DNA of 44,313 bases from positions 1 through 44,313 of the forward strand of contig NZ_NRRY01000044.1 in NCBI RefSeq assembly GCF_016583905.1. The letters run 5' to 3'. The position numbers and the translations under genes were made by a program. Shown here in pieces: positions 7,521 through 16,277 of this stretch (the first letter of the stretch is position 1; each line of letters opens with the position of its first letter). Under the pieces are notes generated by a model. The model saw only the letters and a program-made list of their open reading frames with translations. It did not search any database and was not told the origin of the DNA. The stretch is from Lamprobacter modestohalophilus (lineage in GTDB: Bacteria > Pseudomonadota > Gammaproteobacteria > Chromatiales > Chromatiaceae).

Positions 7521-9278
7521 TCAGGCGTCCCCTTGCGTTTTCGTCAGCACATACCGTCCCAAGCACAAGGCATCCATATCCGTCCGCGCGAAGCAATCCA
7601 GCGCCTGCTCCGGCGTATCCACGATCGGCTCGTTCTCGTTGAAACTGGTATTCAGTACCAAGCCCACCCCAGTGCGCCGCTGGAAGGCGCTGATCAGGGC
7701 GTGATAGAGCGGGTTGCTCTGCTTGTCGACCGTCTGCAGGCGGCCGGTGCCATCCACATGGGTCACTGCTGGTAGGCGCTCCCGCCACTCGGGGCGAATC
7801 TTCACCACATGCTGCATGAAGGGGCTATCGACCGTCTGTTCGAAGTAGGTCGGGACTTCCTCCGTCAGCACGCTCGGCGCAAAGGGCCGGAAGGACTCGC
7901 GGCGCTTGATCTTGGCGTTGATAGTGTTCTTCATGGTCGGGATCGCCGGGTTGGCCAGGATCGAGCGATTGCCCAGGGCACGCGGACCCCACTCGCTGCG
8001 CCCCTGGTACCAGCCGGTGACCAGGCCATCAGCGATCAGGTTGGCCGCCACCTCCACCAGCTCTCCGTCGTCAGCGCAGGCATGCACCTTGAAACCGCTC
8101 CCCTCGGCGACCGCACGCATGCGCTCGTCCGGATACTCAGGCCCCCAAAAGGCATGCTGCATGTGGAAGCGCTCCGAGCGACCCAGCACGTTATGCCAGC
8201 ACCAGAAGGCCGCGCCCAGGCAGATGCCATCGTCCGAGGCCGCCGCCTGCAGATAGTGATCCTTAAACGGAGTCTCCCGATGAATCCGCGCATTGGCCAC
8301 GCCATTGAGCGCGCAGCCGCCGGCCATCGCCAACCGCGACGTCGGCACCAGCCCCTGCAGCCGCGTCATGCAGTGGATTGCCGCCTCCTCGAACCGCACT
8401 TGGGTTGAGCGCGCGATGTCCTTCTCGCGCTGCGTGAGCGGATCGTTACGCCGGCGGGGCGTGCCCAGCGCCTTGATCAGGCGATCAGTAAAAAAACGGC
8501 CCATGATGATGCGCTGGGTATCGTCCACTGCTCCACTCTCACCGCCCTCGTGCATGCCAAAGTAGTCCGTCGCCAGCCGATACCAGTGACTGTCGTCGAG
8601 CCTTACTAGCTCACGCATCAGCTCGCCATATTGGTCTTCGCCATAAGGCGCCAGGCCCATCACCTTGTACTCTTCGCCGAATTCATCGAAGCCGATGAAC
8701 TGGCAAAGGGCGGTATAGAAAAAGCCCAGGCTATGCGGCAGCGTGACCTTGTCCAGCACCTCGATGCGCGTGCCCTCGCAGCGCGCCGCCATCATGCTCG
8801 CGAAGTCGCCCGAGGCATCGTAGGAGAATCCGGCAGTCAGCTCCTCGAAGGGCGACAGGTAGTAGGCGCTAGCAATGTGCGCTAAATGATGTTCTACGCC
8901 AACGGTCTCGAAGCGCACCTGCGCTGGATCTTCGCCGCAGACTTCAGCCAATTGCTCCAGCGTACTCTGGGTGCGACGGTTGCGGCCGAGATGCTCCACG
9001 ACCGCGCCGGCCGCCTTGAAGGGGTTCTTCGCGACATAGGCCGCCTTGGCTGCACGATTTGCGGAAGGGTCGCGCGCCATGGCGACGTGGGTGATATCGC
9101 GCAGTCGCAGCCCCGCATCCGAAAGCAACCGCCGGATGGCATTTGCCGGGAAGGCGGGGCTGTGCTTCTGACGATCGCCGAGGCGCTCTTCCGCAACGGC
9201 ACCGACCAGTTGACCATCAACGACTAGGCAAGCGGCCGAGTCGGCATGAAAGGCGTTGAAACCGAGAATGGCGGACAT
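7521..9278 (-). CDS. Carbamoyltransferase, NodU/CmcH (TobZ) family
   Basis: 585 residues, full length. The N-terminal domain has SAILGFNAFHADSAACLV (2-19) and VEHHLAH (128-134, metal and carbamoyl-adenylate site) plus FSYDASGDFASM. MAGGCALNGVANA (318-330) and the C-terminal YrdC-like signature GRSEWGPRALGNRSI (426-440) are diagnostic. The family transfers a carbamoyl group from carbamoyl phosphate, via carbamoyl-AMP, onto a hydroxyl, for example on Nod-factor sugars. In this context it most likely carbamoylates a sugar of the repeat unit. It lies just after the AsnB-like gene (82 bp) and 5 nt before a methyltransferase. The ATG at 9278 is preceded by a GGAGAGG-like ribosome site. Confidence 0.95.
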   Translation of the reverse strand: MSAILGFNAFHADSAACLVVDGQLVGAVAEERLGDRQKHSPAFPANAIRRLLSDAGLRLRDITHVAMARDPSANRAAKAAYVAKNPFKAAGAVVEHLGRNRRTQSTLEQLAEVCGEDPAQVRFETVGVEHHLAHIASAYYLSPFEELTAGFSYDASGDFASMMAARCEGTRIEVLDKVTLPHSLGFFYTALCQFIGFDEFGEEYKVMGLAPYGEDQYGELMRELVRLDDSHWYRLATDYFGMHEGGESGAVDDTQRIIMGRFFTDRLIKALGTPRRRNDPLTQREKDIARSTQVRFEEAAIHCMTRLQGLVPTSRLAMAGGCALNGVANARIHRETPFKDHYLQAAASDDGICLGAAFWCWHNVLGRSERFHMQHAFWGPEYPDERMRAVAEGSGFKVHACADDGELVEVAANLIADGLVTGWYQGRSEWGPRALGNRSILANPAIPTMKNTINAKIKRRESFRPFAPSVLTEEVPTYFEQTVDSPFMQHVVKIRPEWRERLPAVTHVDGTGRLQTVDKQSNPLYHALISAFQRRTGVGLVLNTSFNENEPIVDTPEQALDCFARTDMDALCLGRYVLTKTQGDA

Positions 9279-9360
9279 AGCAATTCCTCTCCGAAAATGA
9301 GTTAGCGCCCCACGACATCAGTCAGCATCAGACGATCGATCGCAAAAGGCTCAACAGCGA

Positions 9361-11289
9361 TCAGGCATCCGCAATGGGTTGCACGCCAAAGGAGGGGGCC
9401 TGGTGTAAATACCACCCCAATGCAACCAGCAGCCAAACCCGAGACCATAGCGGCGATTCCGGGGCTTTGAGAAATTGATCCCAGCTTGCCGTGATGGCAT
9501 TAGCATCGAATTGCGGATGTGTCTTCAAGACACCAAGCGCCGTCTCACAGACCGGCCGCAATTCGCCCTGCATCCAACGCCTGACAGGGATGACAAACCC
9601 GCGCTTCGACTGCCGCAACAGGGCTGGACGTAACAGGTCCGGAAACGCTTTGCGCAGCAGCGACTTGTCTGCTGTCCCTTCAGGCAGGCGGACCGCACCG
9701 GGCAGACTCAGCGCCAAATCCAGCAAAGGCCGATCGAGCATGGGCACGCGGATCTCGAGCCCATGCGCCATGCCCGTGCTGTCGCCCACCGGCAGTAGCG
9801 TATTGCCCAGATAAAACCGTGATTCGAGCAGGCTGATGGCATGCACGGGATCGTGTCGCTCGATTGGCAGGTCCAACAATTGTGACTGGTCGATAAACCC
9901 AGCACCCGAAGCCACGGAAACATCCCGACCGCCCAGCAAGGCCTGAATCTGTGCATTGCTGAAACAGCGACGCCGTTGCAAGCCCAAGGCGACAAGATCG
10001 GCGCCAGCACGCAGCACATCGGCGAGCTTTTCGCGAAACGCCAGGCCCCTGCCCATCGAAAGGGGCGCCGCGAGCCGTGCGCGCAGCCCTGCCGGTGCCC
10101 AGTCCAGCCAGCGCAGCCAGCGCATCAGGGCTGGTACATCGGCAAACGACGGATAGCCTCCAAACAACTCATCCCCGCCTTGCCCAGAGAGCGCGACCAG
10201 GAGCCCCGCCGCACGCACGCGACGCGCGATCACAAAGATGTTGAGCCCATCCATCGATGGTTGATCCAGGGCATCCAGCCAAGGTACCACCGCCGCCAGC
10301 GCATCCTTCTGCTCTAGCCACAGGACATCGTGAGGCAAACCAAAGGCGTGCGCTGTCTCGGCCGCCAGGGTCGCCTCGCTCTGATCCGGCGCGTCAGCAA
10401 AGCCAACCGTACAGGCGCGCAGGTCCGTGCCCTGTTGCGCCGCGAGCCCCGCCACCAAGGTGCTATCCAAGCCAGACGACAGGAACACCCCGACCGGCAC
10501 ATCGCTTAGCAAATGGCTTTGCACAGAGCGCGTCAGCTGCGCACGCACAGCCTGCGCCGCATCCTCATGCGACATGCCGGCGTGTGGAACGGGGAAGCGC
10601 CAATGCGGCACAGGCTGATGGCAAACGGCCTGGCCACTTGGATTCAGATCAACTCGCTGCCAATGGCCCGCAGGAAAGACCTCAATGGACCGGAATAGCG
10701 TCCAGGGCGCCTGTGTCGAGCCGTAAGCCAACAGGCTGAGCAAGCCTCGATCATCCAGCGCGTCGTCCACCTGACCCGTCGACAACAGTGCCCGCACCTC
10801 GCTGGCGAACAGCAAACGGCCACCAGCCTGGCTGACATAAAGCGGCTTGATGCCCAGCGGATCACGCCCCAAGACCAAGCTGCCGCTGACCTGATCGAGC
10901 CAGGCGAAGGCATACATACCCTCAAGCCGGCTGAGACAATCGGTGCCCCATCGACGCAGGCCATGTAGCAAGACCTCGGTGTCGCTGTGTCCGCGAAAGC
11001 GCACACCCTCCGCCCGGAGCTCGCGGGCCAAGGCGGGCGCGTTGTAGATCTCACCGTTAAAGACCAAGCGATCGCCAGTCTCCGGGTGCGCCATGGGCTG
11101 ATGACCAGCTGCCGACAGGTCCTGGATGGAGAGCCGTCGGTGACCCAGACCGATCCGTGCCGCGCCGATGGCGGACCAGGCCAACCCCTCGTCGTCCGGC
11201 CCCCGATGCTGCTGCACCCGCGTCATGCGCGCCAACGCGGGCTCCAGCCAGGGCGCATCGGGCCCGACGATACCGGCTATGCCGCACAT
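9361..11289 (-). CDS. asnB: Asparagine synthase-like glutamine amidotransferase (sugar-acid amidation)
   Basis: Start taken at ATG 11289 so that the mature protein begins with Cys2 (MCGIAGIVG), the required glutaminase nucleophile; the frame is open 21 codons further up but that would block processing. 642 residues. Visible: RGPDDEG (29-35), the glutaminase NGEIYN (78-83), PLGIKPLY (144-151), the ATP-pyrophosphatase P-loop SSGLDST (271-277) and SGQGGDELFGG (368-378). The gene overlaps the upstream glycosyltransferase by 13 nt. In surface-polysaccharide operons such enzymes amidate uronic-acid carboxyls rather than make asparagine, and the neighbouring carbamoyltransferase fits a decoration role (inference). 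Confidence 0.92.
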   Translation of the reverse strand: MCGIAGIVGPDAPWLEPALARMTRVQQHRGPDDEGLAWSAIGAARIGLGHRRLSIQDLSAAGHQPMAHPETGDRLVFNGEIYNAPALARELRAEGVRFRGHSDTEVLLHGLRRWGTDCLSRLEGMYAFAWLDQVSGSLVLGRDPLGIKPLYVSQAGGRLLFASEVRALLSTGQVDDALDDRGLLSLLAYGSTQAPWTLFRSIEVFPAGHWQRVDLNPSGQAVCHQPVPHWRFPVPHAGMSHEDAAQAVRAQLTRSVQSHLLSDVPVGVFLSSGLDSTLVAGLAAQQGTDLRACTVGFADAPDQSEATLAAETAHAFGLPHDVLWLEQKDALAAVVPWLDALDQPSMDGLNIFVIARRVRAAGLLVALSGQGGDELFGGYPSFADVPALMRWLRWLDWAPAGLRARLAAPLSMGRGLAFREKLADVLRAGADLVALGLQRRRCFSNAQIQALLGGRDVSVASGAGFIDQSQLLDLPIERHDPVHAISLLESRFYLGNTLLPVGDSTGMAHGLEIRVPMLDRPLLDLALSLPGAVRLPEGTADKSLLRKAFPDLLRPALLRQSKRGFVIPVRRWMQGELRPVCETALGVLKTHPQFDANAITASWDQFLKAPESPLWSRVWLLVALGWYLHQAPSFGVQPIADA

Positions 11290-12482
11290 GTCCGGCTCCC
11301 GTCCAGCAACCCTTGATAGAAGATCAGCATCCGCGCCGCGAGGGGCGCCCAATCCAGTTCCGCTCGCGCAAAGGCGATGCCCGCACCCCGCAGCGCGGCG
11401 GTGGCCGACGCATCATGAAACAGCTCGAGCAGCGCCGCACTGAGCGCGCCAGGCTGGCGCGGCACCACCCGCGCCGCGCCAGCCAAGGCCGCTCGATCCA
11501 GATGGCAGGTATCGGTAGCAACCAGCGCGCCACCCACCGCCAGGGTCTCGGCCGCCATGTTCGAGTTGCACTCGTAATGCGAGGTCAGCAGCACCGCATC
11601 GGCCGCGCGCAACCAGCCGAGGCGCTCATCTCCATACACCGGGCCATGCCAATGCAGCACATCCGACACCCCGAGCCGGGTGGCCAGCTCACGTAACTTG
11701 GGCCATTCGCCGTCGTCCGGACCGATCCAATGCAGGTGCGCAGGCTCGCCCGCCGCGCGCAGCTGGGCCAGGATTTCGAGTTGCAGCTCCAGCCCCTTGA
11801 TGACGTTCAAGCGCCCCAGGAAGACCAGATGCCGCGCCGCCGGGTCAGGAACCGCGCGCGACGGCAGATCCGCGGGCACCGACGCGAGCCGCTGCCGCAG
11901 ACCCTCCAGGTCGAGTCCATTCGGCTGGATCACACAGGGCCGCTCGCGCGCGGGTGCCAGCCAATCACAGCCGGCACGCTCGGTCTCGTCGAGAAAGTGG
12001 AACGCGGCCAGCGCCTCCAGATTGCGCTGCTCCACCAGGCGCAGATACCACTGCTTGAACCCTTCACGCCGCCGCATGTTATGCGCGTCGAGCATGCCCC
12101 GCGGACTCAACACCATCGGCTTGCGACAAAAACGCCCGAACCAGCCCGCTTGGGTGATGACGCCGTTCCAAAGGCTATGCAGGTGGACGATATCGGCCCT
12201 TTGGATAGACCGATGCAGGATGGACATCAAACGCGGCCCAGGGATGGCAAACCGCTGGGTCAGGAAGGGCCCCAGGCGGATCAACAAGGCATTGGGCGCG
12301 CCAACAGCCGCGTCCCCCGACCCCGTCATCTCGCTGGCGGAGACCTGCCCTGTGCCGCATGCCACCAACGTCACCGAGGCACCGATCGCCGCCTGCGCAC
12401 GGGCCAATCCGAGCACGCTGCGCGACGGACCGCCGGCCGCCGGATCCAGCCCCGGCACCACATGCAAGACGCGTAGGCCCAT
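11277..12482 (-). CDS. Family 4 glycosyltransferase
   Basis: 401 residues. GT-B fold with the N-terminal donor/acceptor start VLHVVPGLDPAAGGPSRSV (5-23), the linker NGLDLEGLRQRL, the C-terminal domain opening LVFLGRLNVIKGLELQLEIL, and the E-x7-E motif YECNSNMAAETLAVGG that binds the nucleotide sugar. The ADIVHLHSLWN segment and LSPRGMLDAHNM are typical of GT4 enzymes from EPS clusters (WcaI/PslH-like). It is a cytoplasmic, membrane-associated enzyme that adds one sugar to the lipid-linked repeat unit. It starts 2 nt after the stop of the next upstream glycosyltransferase gene and overlaps asnB. Sugar and linkage cannot be predicted. Confidence 0.9.
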   Translation of the reverse strand: MGLRVLHVVPGLDPAAGGPSRSVLGLARAQAAIGASVTLVACGTGQVSASEMTGSGDAAVGAPNALLIRLGPFLTQRFAIPGPRLMSILHRSIQRADIVHLHSLWNGVITQAGWFGRFCRKPMVLSPRGMLDAHNMRRREGFKQWYLRLVEQRNLEALAAFHFLDETERAGCDWLAPARERPCVIQPNGLDLEGLRQRLASVPADLPSRAVPDPAARHLVFLGRLNVIKGLELQLEILAQLRAAGEPAHLHWIGPDDGEWPKLRELATRLGVSDVLHWHGPVYGDERLGWLRAADAVLLTSHYECNSNMAAETLAVGGALVATDTCHLDRAALAGAARVVPRQPGALSAALLELFHDASATAALRGAGIAFARAELDWAPLAARMLIFYQGLLDGSRTCAA

Positions 12483-12484
12483 CG

Positions 12485-13639
12485 TCAGCGCTTCTCCGCC
12501 GATGCCATTGCCAAGCGAACCGCTTGTGCAAGCCCCTCGGAAAATCGCGGTAAGTCCCAGTCCCCGATCAGTTCAGCGGCTGCGCGTCCCATCGCGGGCC
12601 ATGCAGCATGCGCGTCAGCGGCGCGGTTCAGTGCTCGCGTCATGTCGTCCTCGTCCAAGGGATCAAAGGTCCAGCCCGTCGCATCGGTGACCAGATCCTC
12701 CTGGCATCCACAACGCGCCGAGACCAGCACGGGCAGGCCGGACGCCATGGCCTCATTCACCGCCAAACCCCAAGGTTCCCAACGACTGGGCTGCCAAAAA
12801 AGATCGGCGGCGGCATAGGTTGCGGGCAGATCGGCATAATCGACGGCGCCGAGCAATCGAATCCGACCGCCGCTCGAGTTGGCCATGGCTTGGATCTCCG
12901 CTTGCAGTGGGCCGTAGCCGGCGATCGACCACTGCCAGGGCTCGGCGGCCGGTCGATTGGCGACGAAGGCCAGGAAGGCGCTCCCGGCCGATAGCAGATT
13001 CTTTTGCTCCGCAAGTCGAGCGACCGAAAGCAGTCGATACCAGCCAAGCTGACGCGCGAGCCGGGCAGGCCTGAAATGTGCGTTATCGACCACATCGCAG
13101 CCGAAGGTGATCCGAGATGCCGGCACCCCGAGCGCCATCGCATAACGGCGATGTGGCTCGCCTGCCACGAAGGCGCTCCCCGTCCCGCTGAGAATGGTGC
13201 GCTTGATGCCCTCCTTGAGCGCTGAGCGCGAAAAATCGATCGCTTGGCTGTCGCTGACCACAACCCGCGACATCCGCGACAGCCGGCACCAGAGATGCGC
13301 GAGTATCGCATCACGCATCCCCCAGCCATTGACGACCACAACATCCGGCCGCAATCGCTGTAGCGCCCCAATGAGGCGCGGAACATCCCGCCAAGCCAAG
13401 CGGTCCCGCCCCGCCGTCTCAAGACCCAGATCGACGAAGCAATGCTCCTGGTCCCCTGAGGGTTGCCACTGGTAAAGGTCGGGCTTGCGAAACAGTTGCA
13501 ATGCCAGCGGTGTCCAGCCCAGCGCCGTCGCCACACCACGCCAGTGCTGCCAGCGAGCCAGATGGTAAGGACCGAAAAATTGGTAGATCAGCAGGACGCG
13601 TAAGCTGTCGGCCGGACTGATTCGCAAATCGATATTCAT
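12485..13639 (-). CDS. Family 4 glycosyltransferase
   Basis: Start taken at ATG 13639 (MNIDLRISPADSLRV), which overlaps the TGA of the polymerase gene (ATGA). The frame is open much further up but that part is a shadow of wzy. 384 residues. Motifs: VLLIYQFFGPYHLARW near the N-terminus, VVVNGWGMRDAI, the second-domain start WYRLLSVARLAEQKNLL, and E-x7-E in PSRWEPWGLAVNEAMASGLPVL. The protein should act on the inner face of the inner membrane in repeat-unit assembly. It is the fourth member of a block of tightly overlapping genes (wzy and three glycosyltransferases), so expression is probably coupled. Confidence 0.9.
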   Translation of the reverse strand: MNIDLRISPADSLRVLLIYQFFGPYHLARWQHWRGVATALGWTPLALQLFRKPDLYQWQPSGDQEHCFVDLGLETAGRDRLAWRDVPRLIGALQRLRPDVVVVNGWGMRDAILAHLWCRLSRMSRVVVSDSQAIDFSRSALKEGIKRTILSGTGSAFVAGEPHRRYAMALGVPASRITFGCDVVDNAHFRPARLARQLGWYRLLSVARLAEQKNLLSAGSAFLAFVANRPAAEPWQWSIAGYGPLQAEIQAMANSSGGRIRLLGAVDYADLPATYAAADLFWQPSRWEPWGLAVNEAMASGLPVLVSARCGCQEDLVTDATGWTFDPLDEDDMTRALNRAADAHAAWPAMGRAAAELIGDWDLPRFSEGLAQAVRLAMASAEKR

Positions 13640-15126
13640 CGTCCGGAACCACCAGGCCCCTGCCGTTGCCGAGGCATGCGGCGCGACAAAATCCGATAGG
13701 CCAAAAAGCCAAACAGCGGATAAGCGAAATACAAGGGGTAAAAAAACCGAAATGACAGGAAGAGAAATCCGAGCAACAACCCCGCAACCGTCGCACTCAT
13801 CAATTGCCGTCGGATGTCCAACCGGGAAAACCAAGTCTCGCAGAATCGCGCTAACCAACCAATGAAGAACCCGATATAGAGTACACCGGCATATCCCCAG
13901 TTGAGATAATACTGACCGGTAATGGAGGGCGTGACATTAAAGGCGTTCCCCTGAGTCCATGCGAAGTTATAGTCGAGCCAGGATTGGGGGTAAGGCTTAC
14001 TGGGCCAAAATTGACGCGGGATAAAGTGGGTAATAAAAAAGGGTGTCATCGGCTCCATGTAGAACCCGTTGGCATCCGCTAGATCAACGGCGACCATCAT
14101 GGCCCCGAAATGATCATGACCATAGAGCCCTGCCGTCAGATCGACGTTTGTCTGACGCGCCGCATCGATGCCTACCGTTCGGATCGCCCCTTGGTAGAGG
14201 ATCAGCAGCGCCCCGACAGCCACAAAAACAACCACCGTTGTCCGTCGCTTGCTCCACTTCAGCCGATGGCGGGCTGGCGCCATCAGGATCAGCATGGCCG
14301 GCAACAGCAAATAGCCAAGATTGAACCGGCTACCCTGGCCAAAGAACAGCAGCGGAAACATCAAACCGACCGCAAGATACCGTGCCCAGCGTAATCCCGG
14401 TGACTTCAGCACGATGCGCGCCAGGCCCAGGGCCGCGCCAAAGACGCCCAACAGATGCAGATGATGCAGCAGCCCCACATCAGCGCTCGGACCGGTCTTG
14501 CCGCCCGCGCGCATCAGCAGCAGGTCCTGCACAGCGGCGACCAGATTCCCCTGATAGGCGAGGAACACGCTGACCCAGGCCAACGAAGCCAATCCCAGTG
14601 CCACCAGGTCTAGCCAATTCGCCGGTTGGGGATCCAGCCGGTCCGCCAACCGCGCGATCAACCGATGTGGCTGCGGCAGGTGCCTCCAGCCCAACATCGC
14701 GGTCAGCGCGAACAGATTGACGCCAACCAGGCTGATCGCCACCACACGCGGCGGCACCAGCGCCCCGAATCCTGGATAAAGCAAATCCGGTGACGGAAAG
14801 GCAGGATCAAGACCCGCTGATTGCCAAGCCCCGAGCCAGAACCAGTAAAAGATGCCGAAGTTCACCGCCAAGCGACCGACGATGCCGCCTCGGCGCCACA
14901 TCAGCAAGGAATCTCCCACCAGCACGTAAAGCCCAACCGCCACGCTGACCCAAGTCGCCAAGATCACCATGGCCATCGAGTCTGTGAGCGCCGCAACCAC
15001 ACTGATGATGGTCGCGACTCCCAAGAGCGGCACGTAGGAAGGCGGCAGCCTCGCGTGCGCGCGCGCCGGCATCGCCCCCTGCTGCAACCAGGCCGGCTGA
15101 ACGGCCGTTTGCGCAGTCCTGTTCAT
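13636..15126 (-). CDS. wzy: Oligosaccharide repeat-unit polymerase (Wzy-like)
   Basis: 496 residues with about a dozen hydrophobic segments and no soluble domain. A large periplasmic loop contains AIRTVGIDAARQTNVDLTAG and the segment THFIPRQFWPSKPYPQSW. TPSITGQYYLNWGYAGVLYIGFFIG is the pattern found before the last membrane helices in O-antigen/EPS polymerases of the O-ag_pol_Wzy type. Wzy joins lipid-linked repeat units at the periplasmic face. It sits centrally in the glycosyltransferase block with 4-nt overlaps on both sides. A second candidate polymerase/ligase is the plus-strand gene at 40573-41997; this one is the better Wzy candidate because of its place among the transferases. Confidence 0.82.
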   Translation of the reverse strand: MNRTAQTAVQPAWLQQGAMPARAHARLPPSYVPLLGVATIISVVAALTDSMAMVILATWVSVAVGLYVLVGDSLLMWRRGGIVGRLAVNFGIFYWFWLGAWQSAGLDPAFPSPDLLYPGFGALVPPRVVAISLVGVNLFALTAMLGWRHLPQPHRLIARLADRLDPQPANWLDLVALGLASLAWVSVFLAYQGNLVAAVQDLLLMRAGGKTGPSADVGLLHHLHLLGVFGAALGLARIVLKSPGLRWARYLAVGLMFPLLFFGQGSRFNLGYLLLPAMLILMAPARHRLKWSKRRTTVVVFVAVGALLILYQGAIRTVGIDAARQTNVDLTAGLYGHDHFGAMMVAVDLADANGFYMEPMTPFFITHFIPRQFWPSKPYPQSWLDYNFAWTQGNAFNVTPSITGQYYLNWGYAGVLYIGFFIGWLARFCETWFSRLDIRRQLMSATVAGLLLGFLFLSFRFFYPLYFAYPLFGFLAYRILSRRMPRQRQGPGGSGR

Positions 15127-16277
15127 GCGCCCGCGCGCGCCATGACCGCTGCAAGCTTTTCCACACTGGCCTCCCAGGTCACTTCTCGCCGACGCTTCCA
15201 GGAAACCTCGCGCATCCGCTGCACCGCGTCACGGTCCCCATCCAATTCCAGAATCAATGCCGCAATGTCCTCATCGCTTGCCAGTGGCGAGACCAATCGT
15301 GCCGCCTCCGGAATGACATGGTCCGGCGAGCCCCCCACGTCCGGCCCGATCACCGCCAGACCGAGGGCATGGTACTCCCGCAGGCCGATCCCGCCCGCCT
15401 CCGCGCGAGAGAGGAGGCAGCCGATGTCGCATTCACCCACCGCATTCAGGTAGGTCACGCCATCGCGCCGCTTGTCGATGAAGCCGATCCACTCAACACC
15501 CTGGGTATCCCTGAGTTCGGGCGCCAGGTCATCCGGCGTGCAGCCGATGATCCGAAGCGTGCAGTTGGCACCCTCGGCGCGGGCCAGCGTCAGCCCCCGA
15601 AGCAGGCGGTCCAAGCCCTTACGCTCAGGATGCTTGCCAACGAACACCAGCCGCAAGGGGTATCGCTCTTTTAGCTTGGTATTACTTTTTGTTTGTGCCC
15701 ATAAAGGATAAGCCTCGCGATCTAGGTTGGCGCCGCGCGGCACAACAAACACCTTATCCGGGCTTACACCATAATCGAGATACAAACTTTGTGCGGCAAA
15801 ATGACTGATGACAACAACCCCTTTGGCTCGTTGATAGCCATCAGCCTCACGAGCCAACGCATCTTCGGCAATATATTTACTGATGCCACTCCGAATACCA
15901 TAGGTATCGAAGAGTTGCTTTAGTGTCTGGTCGATAAAAAACCATTTTTCGACTGCCCGGTCCTGACAAACAGTTGAAGGATAGAGCTGATTGAGATTAA
16001 TTACTTTATTCCCGACCAGCTTCGATCGATAAGGCCCCCAGAGCTTCTCCATAAATATATCTGAGAATTGATAACCGCCCAATCCACGCCCCCAAACAAC
16101 TGATAGCAAATTCCAAAAATATCGTCGACTTTTCCAAAGCAAGCTATCAGCCCCTAATGGCAAGCCCTCGGTTAGGAAGCCTTGACACATTCCTTCTTGC
16201 AGCAAATGAAACGGGGTCCCCCCAAATGCGCTTGGGTCGTTTGCATCTCCAACAGCGGCCAAAAAGGTCTGCGTCAT
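15123..16277 (-). CDS. Family 4 glycosyltransferase
   Basis: 384 residues. The N-terminus (TQTFLAAVGDANDPSAFGGTPFHLLQ) recalls GT4 enzymes with a Gly-rich acceptor loop. The second domain shows VVVISHFAAQSL, VFVVPRGANLDRE, LVFVGKHPERKGLDRLL and an E-x7-E motif (AEAGGIGLREYHALGLAV). It overlaps genes on both sides by 4 nt (15126-15123 and 16277-16274), placing it firmly in the operon. The first half of the gene is more AT-rich than the second, a mosaic common in polysaccharide loci. Donor and linkage unknown. Confidence 0.9.
   Translation of the reverse strand: MTQTFLAAVGDANDPSAFGGTPFHLLQEGMCQGFLTEGLPLGADSLLWKSRRYFWNLLSVVWGRGLGGYQFSDIFMEKLWGPYRSKLVGNKVINLNQLYPSTVCQDRAVEKWFFIDQTLKQLFDTYGIRSGISKYIAEDALAREADGYQRAKGVVVISHFAAQSLYLDYGVSPDKVFVVPRGANLDREAYPLWAQTKSNTKLKERYPLRLVFVGKHPERKGLDRLLRGLTLARAEGANCTLRIIGCTPDDLAPELRDTQGVEWIGFIDKRRDGVTYLNAVGECDIGCLLSRAEAGGIGLREYHALGLAVIGPDVGGSPDHVIPEAARLVSPLASDEDIAALILELDGDRDAVQRMREVSWKRRREVTWEASVEKLAAVMARAGA

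Noticed and set aside
11680-12690. Plus-strand open frame of 336 codons
   Set aside because: Arg/Ser/Pro-rich shadow across two glycosyltransferase genes; no start signal or domain.
13639-13858. N-terminal extension of the glycosyltransferase at 12485
   Set aside because: The extra codons overlap wzy and are low-complexity; the ATG at 13639 with a 4-nt overlap to wzy gives a normal GT4 start.
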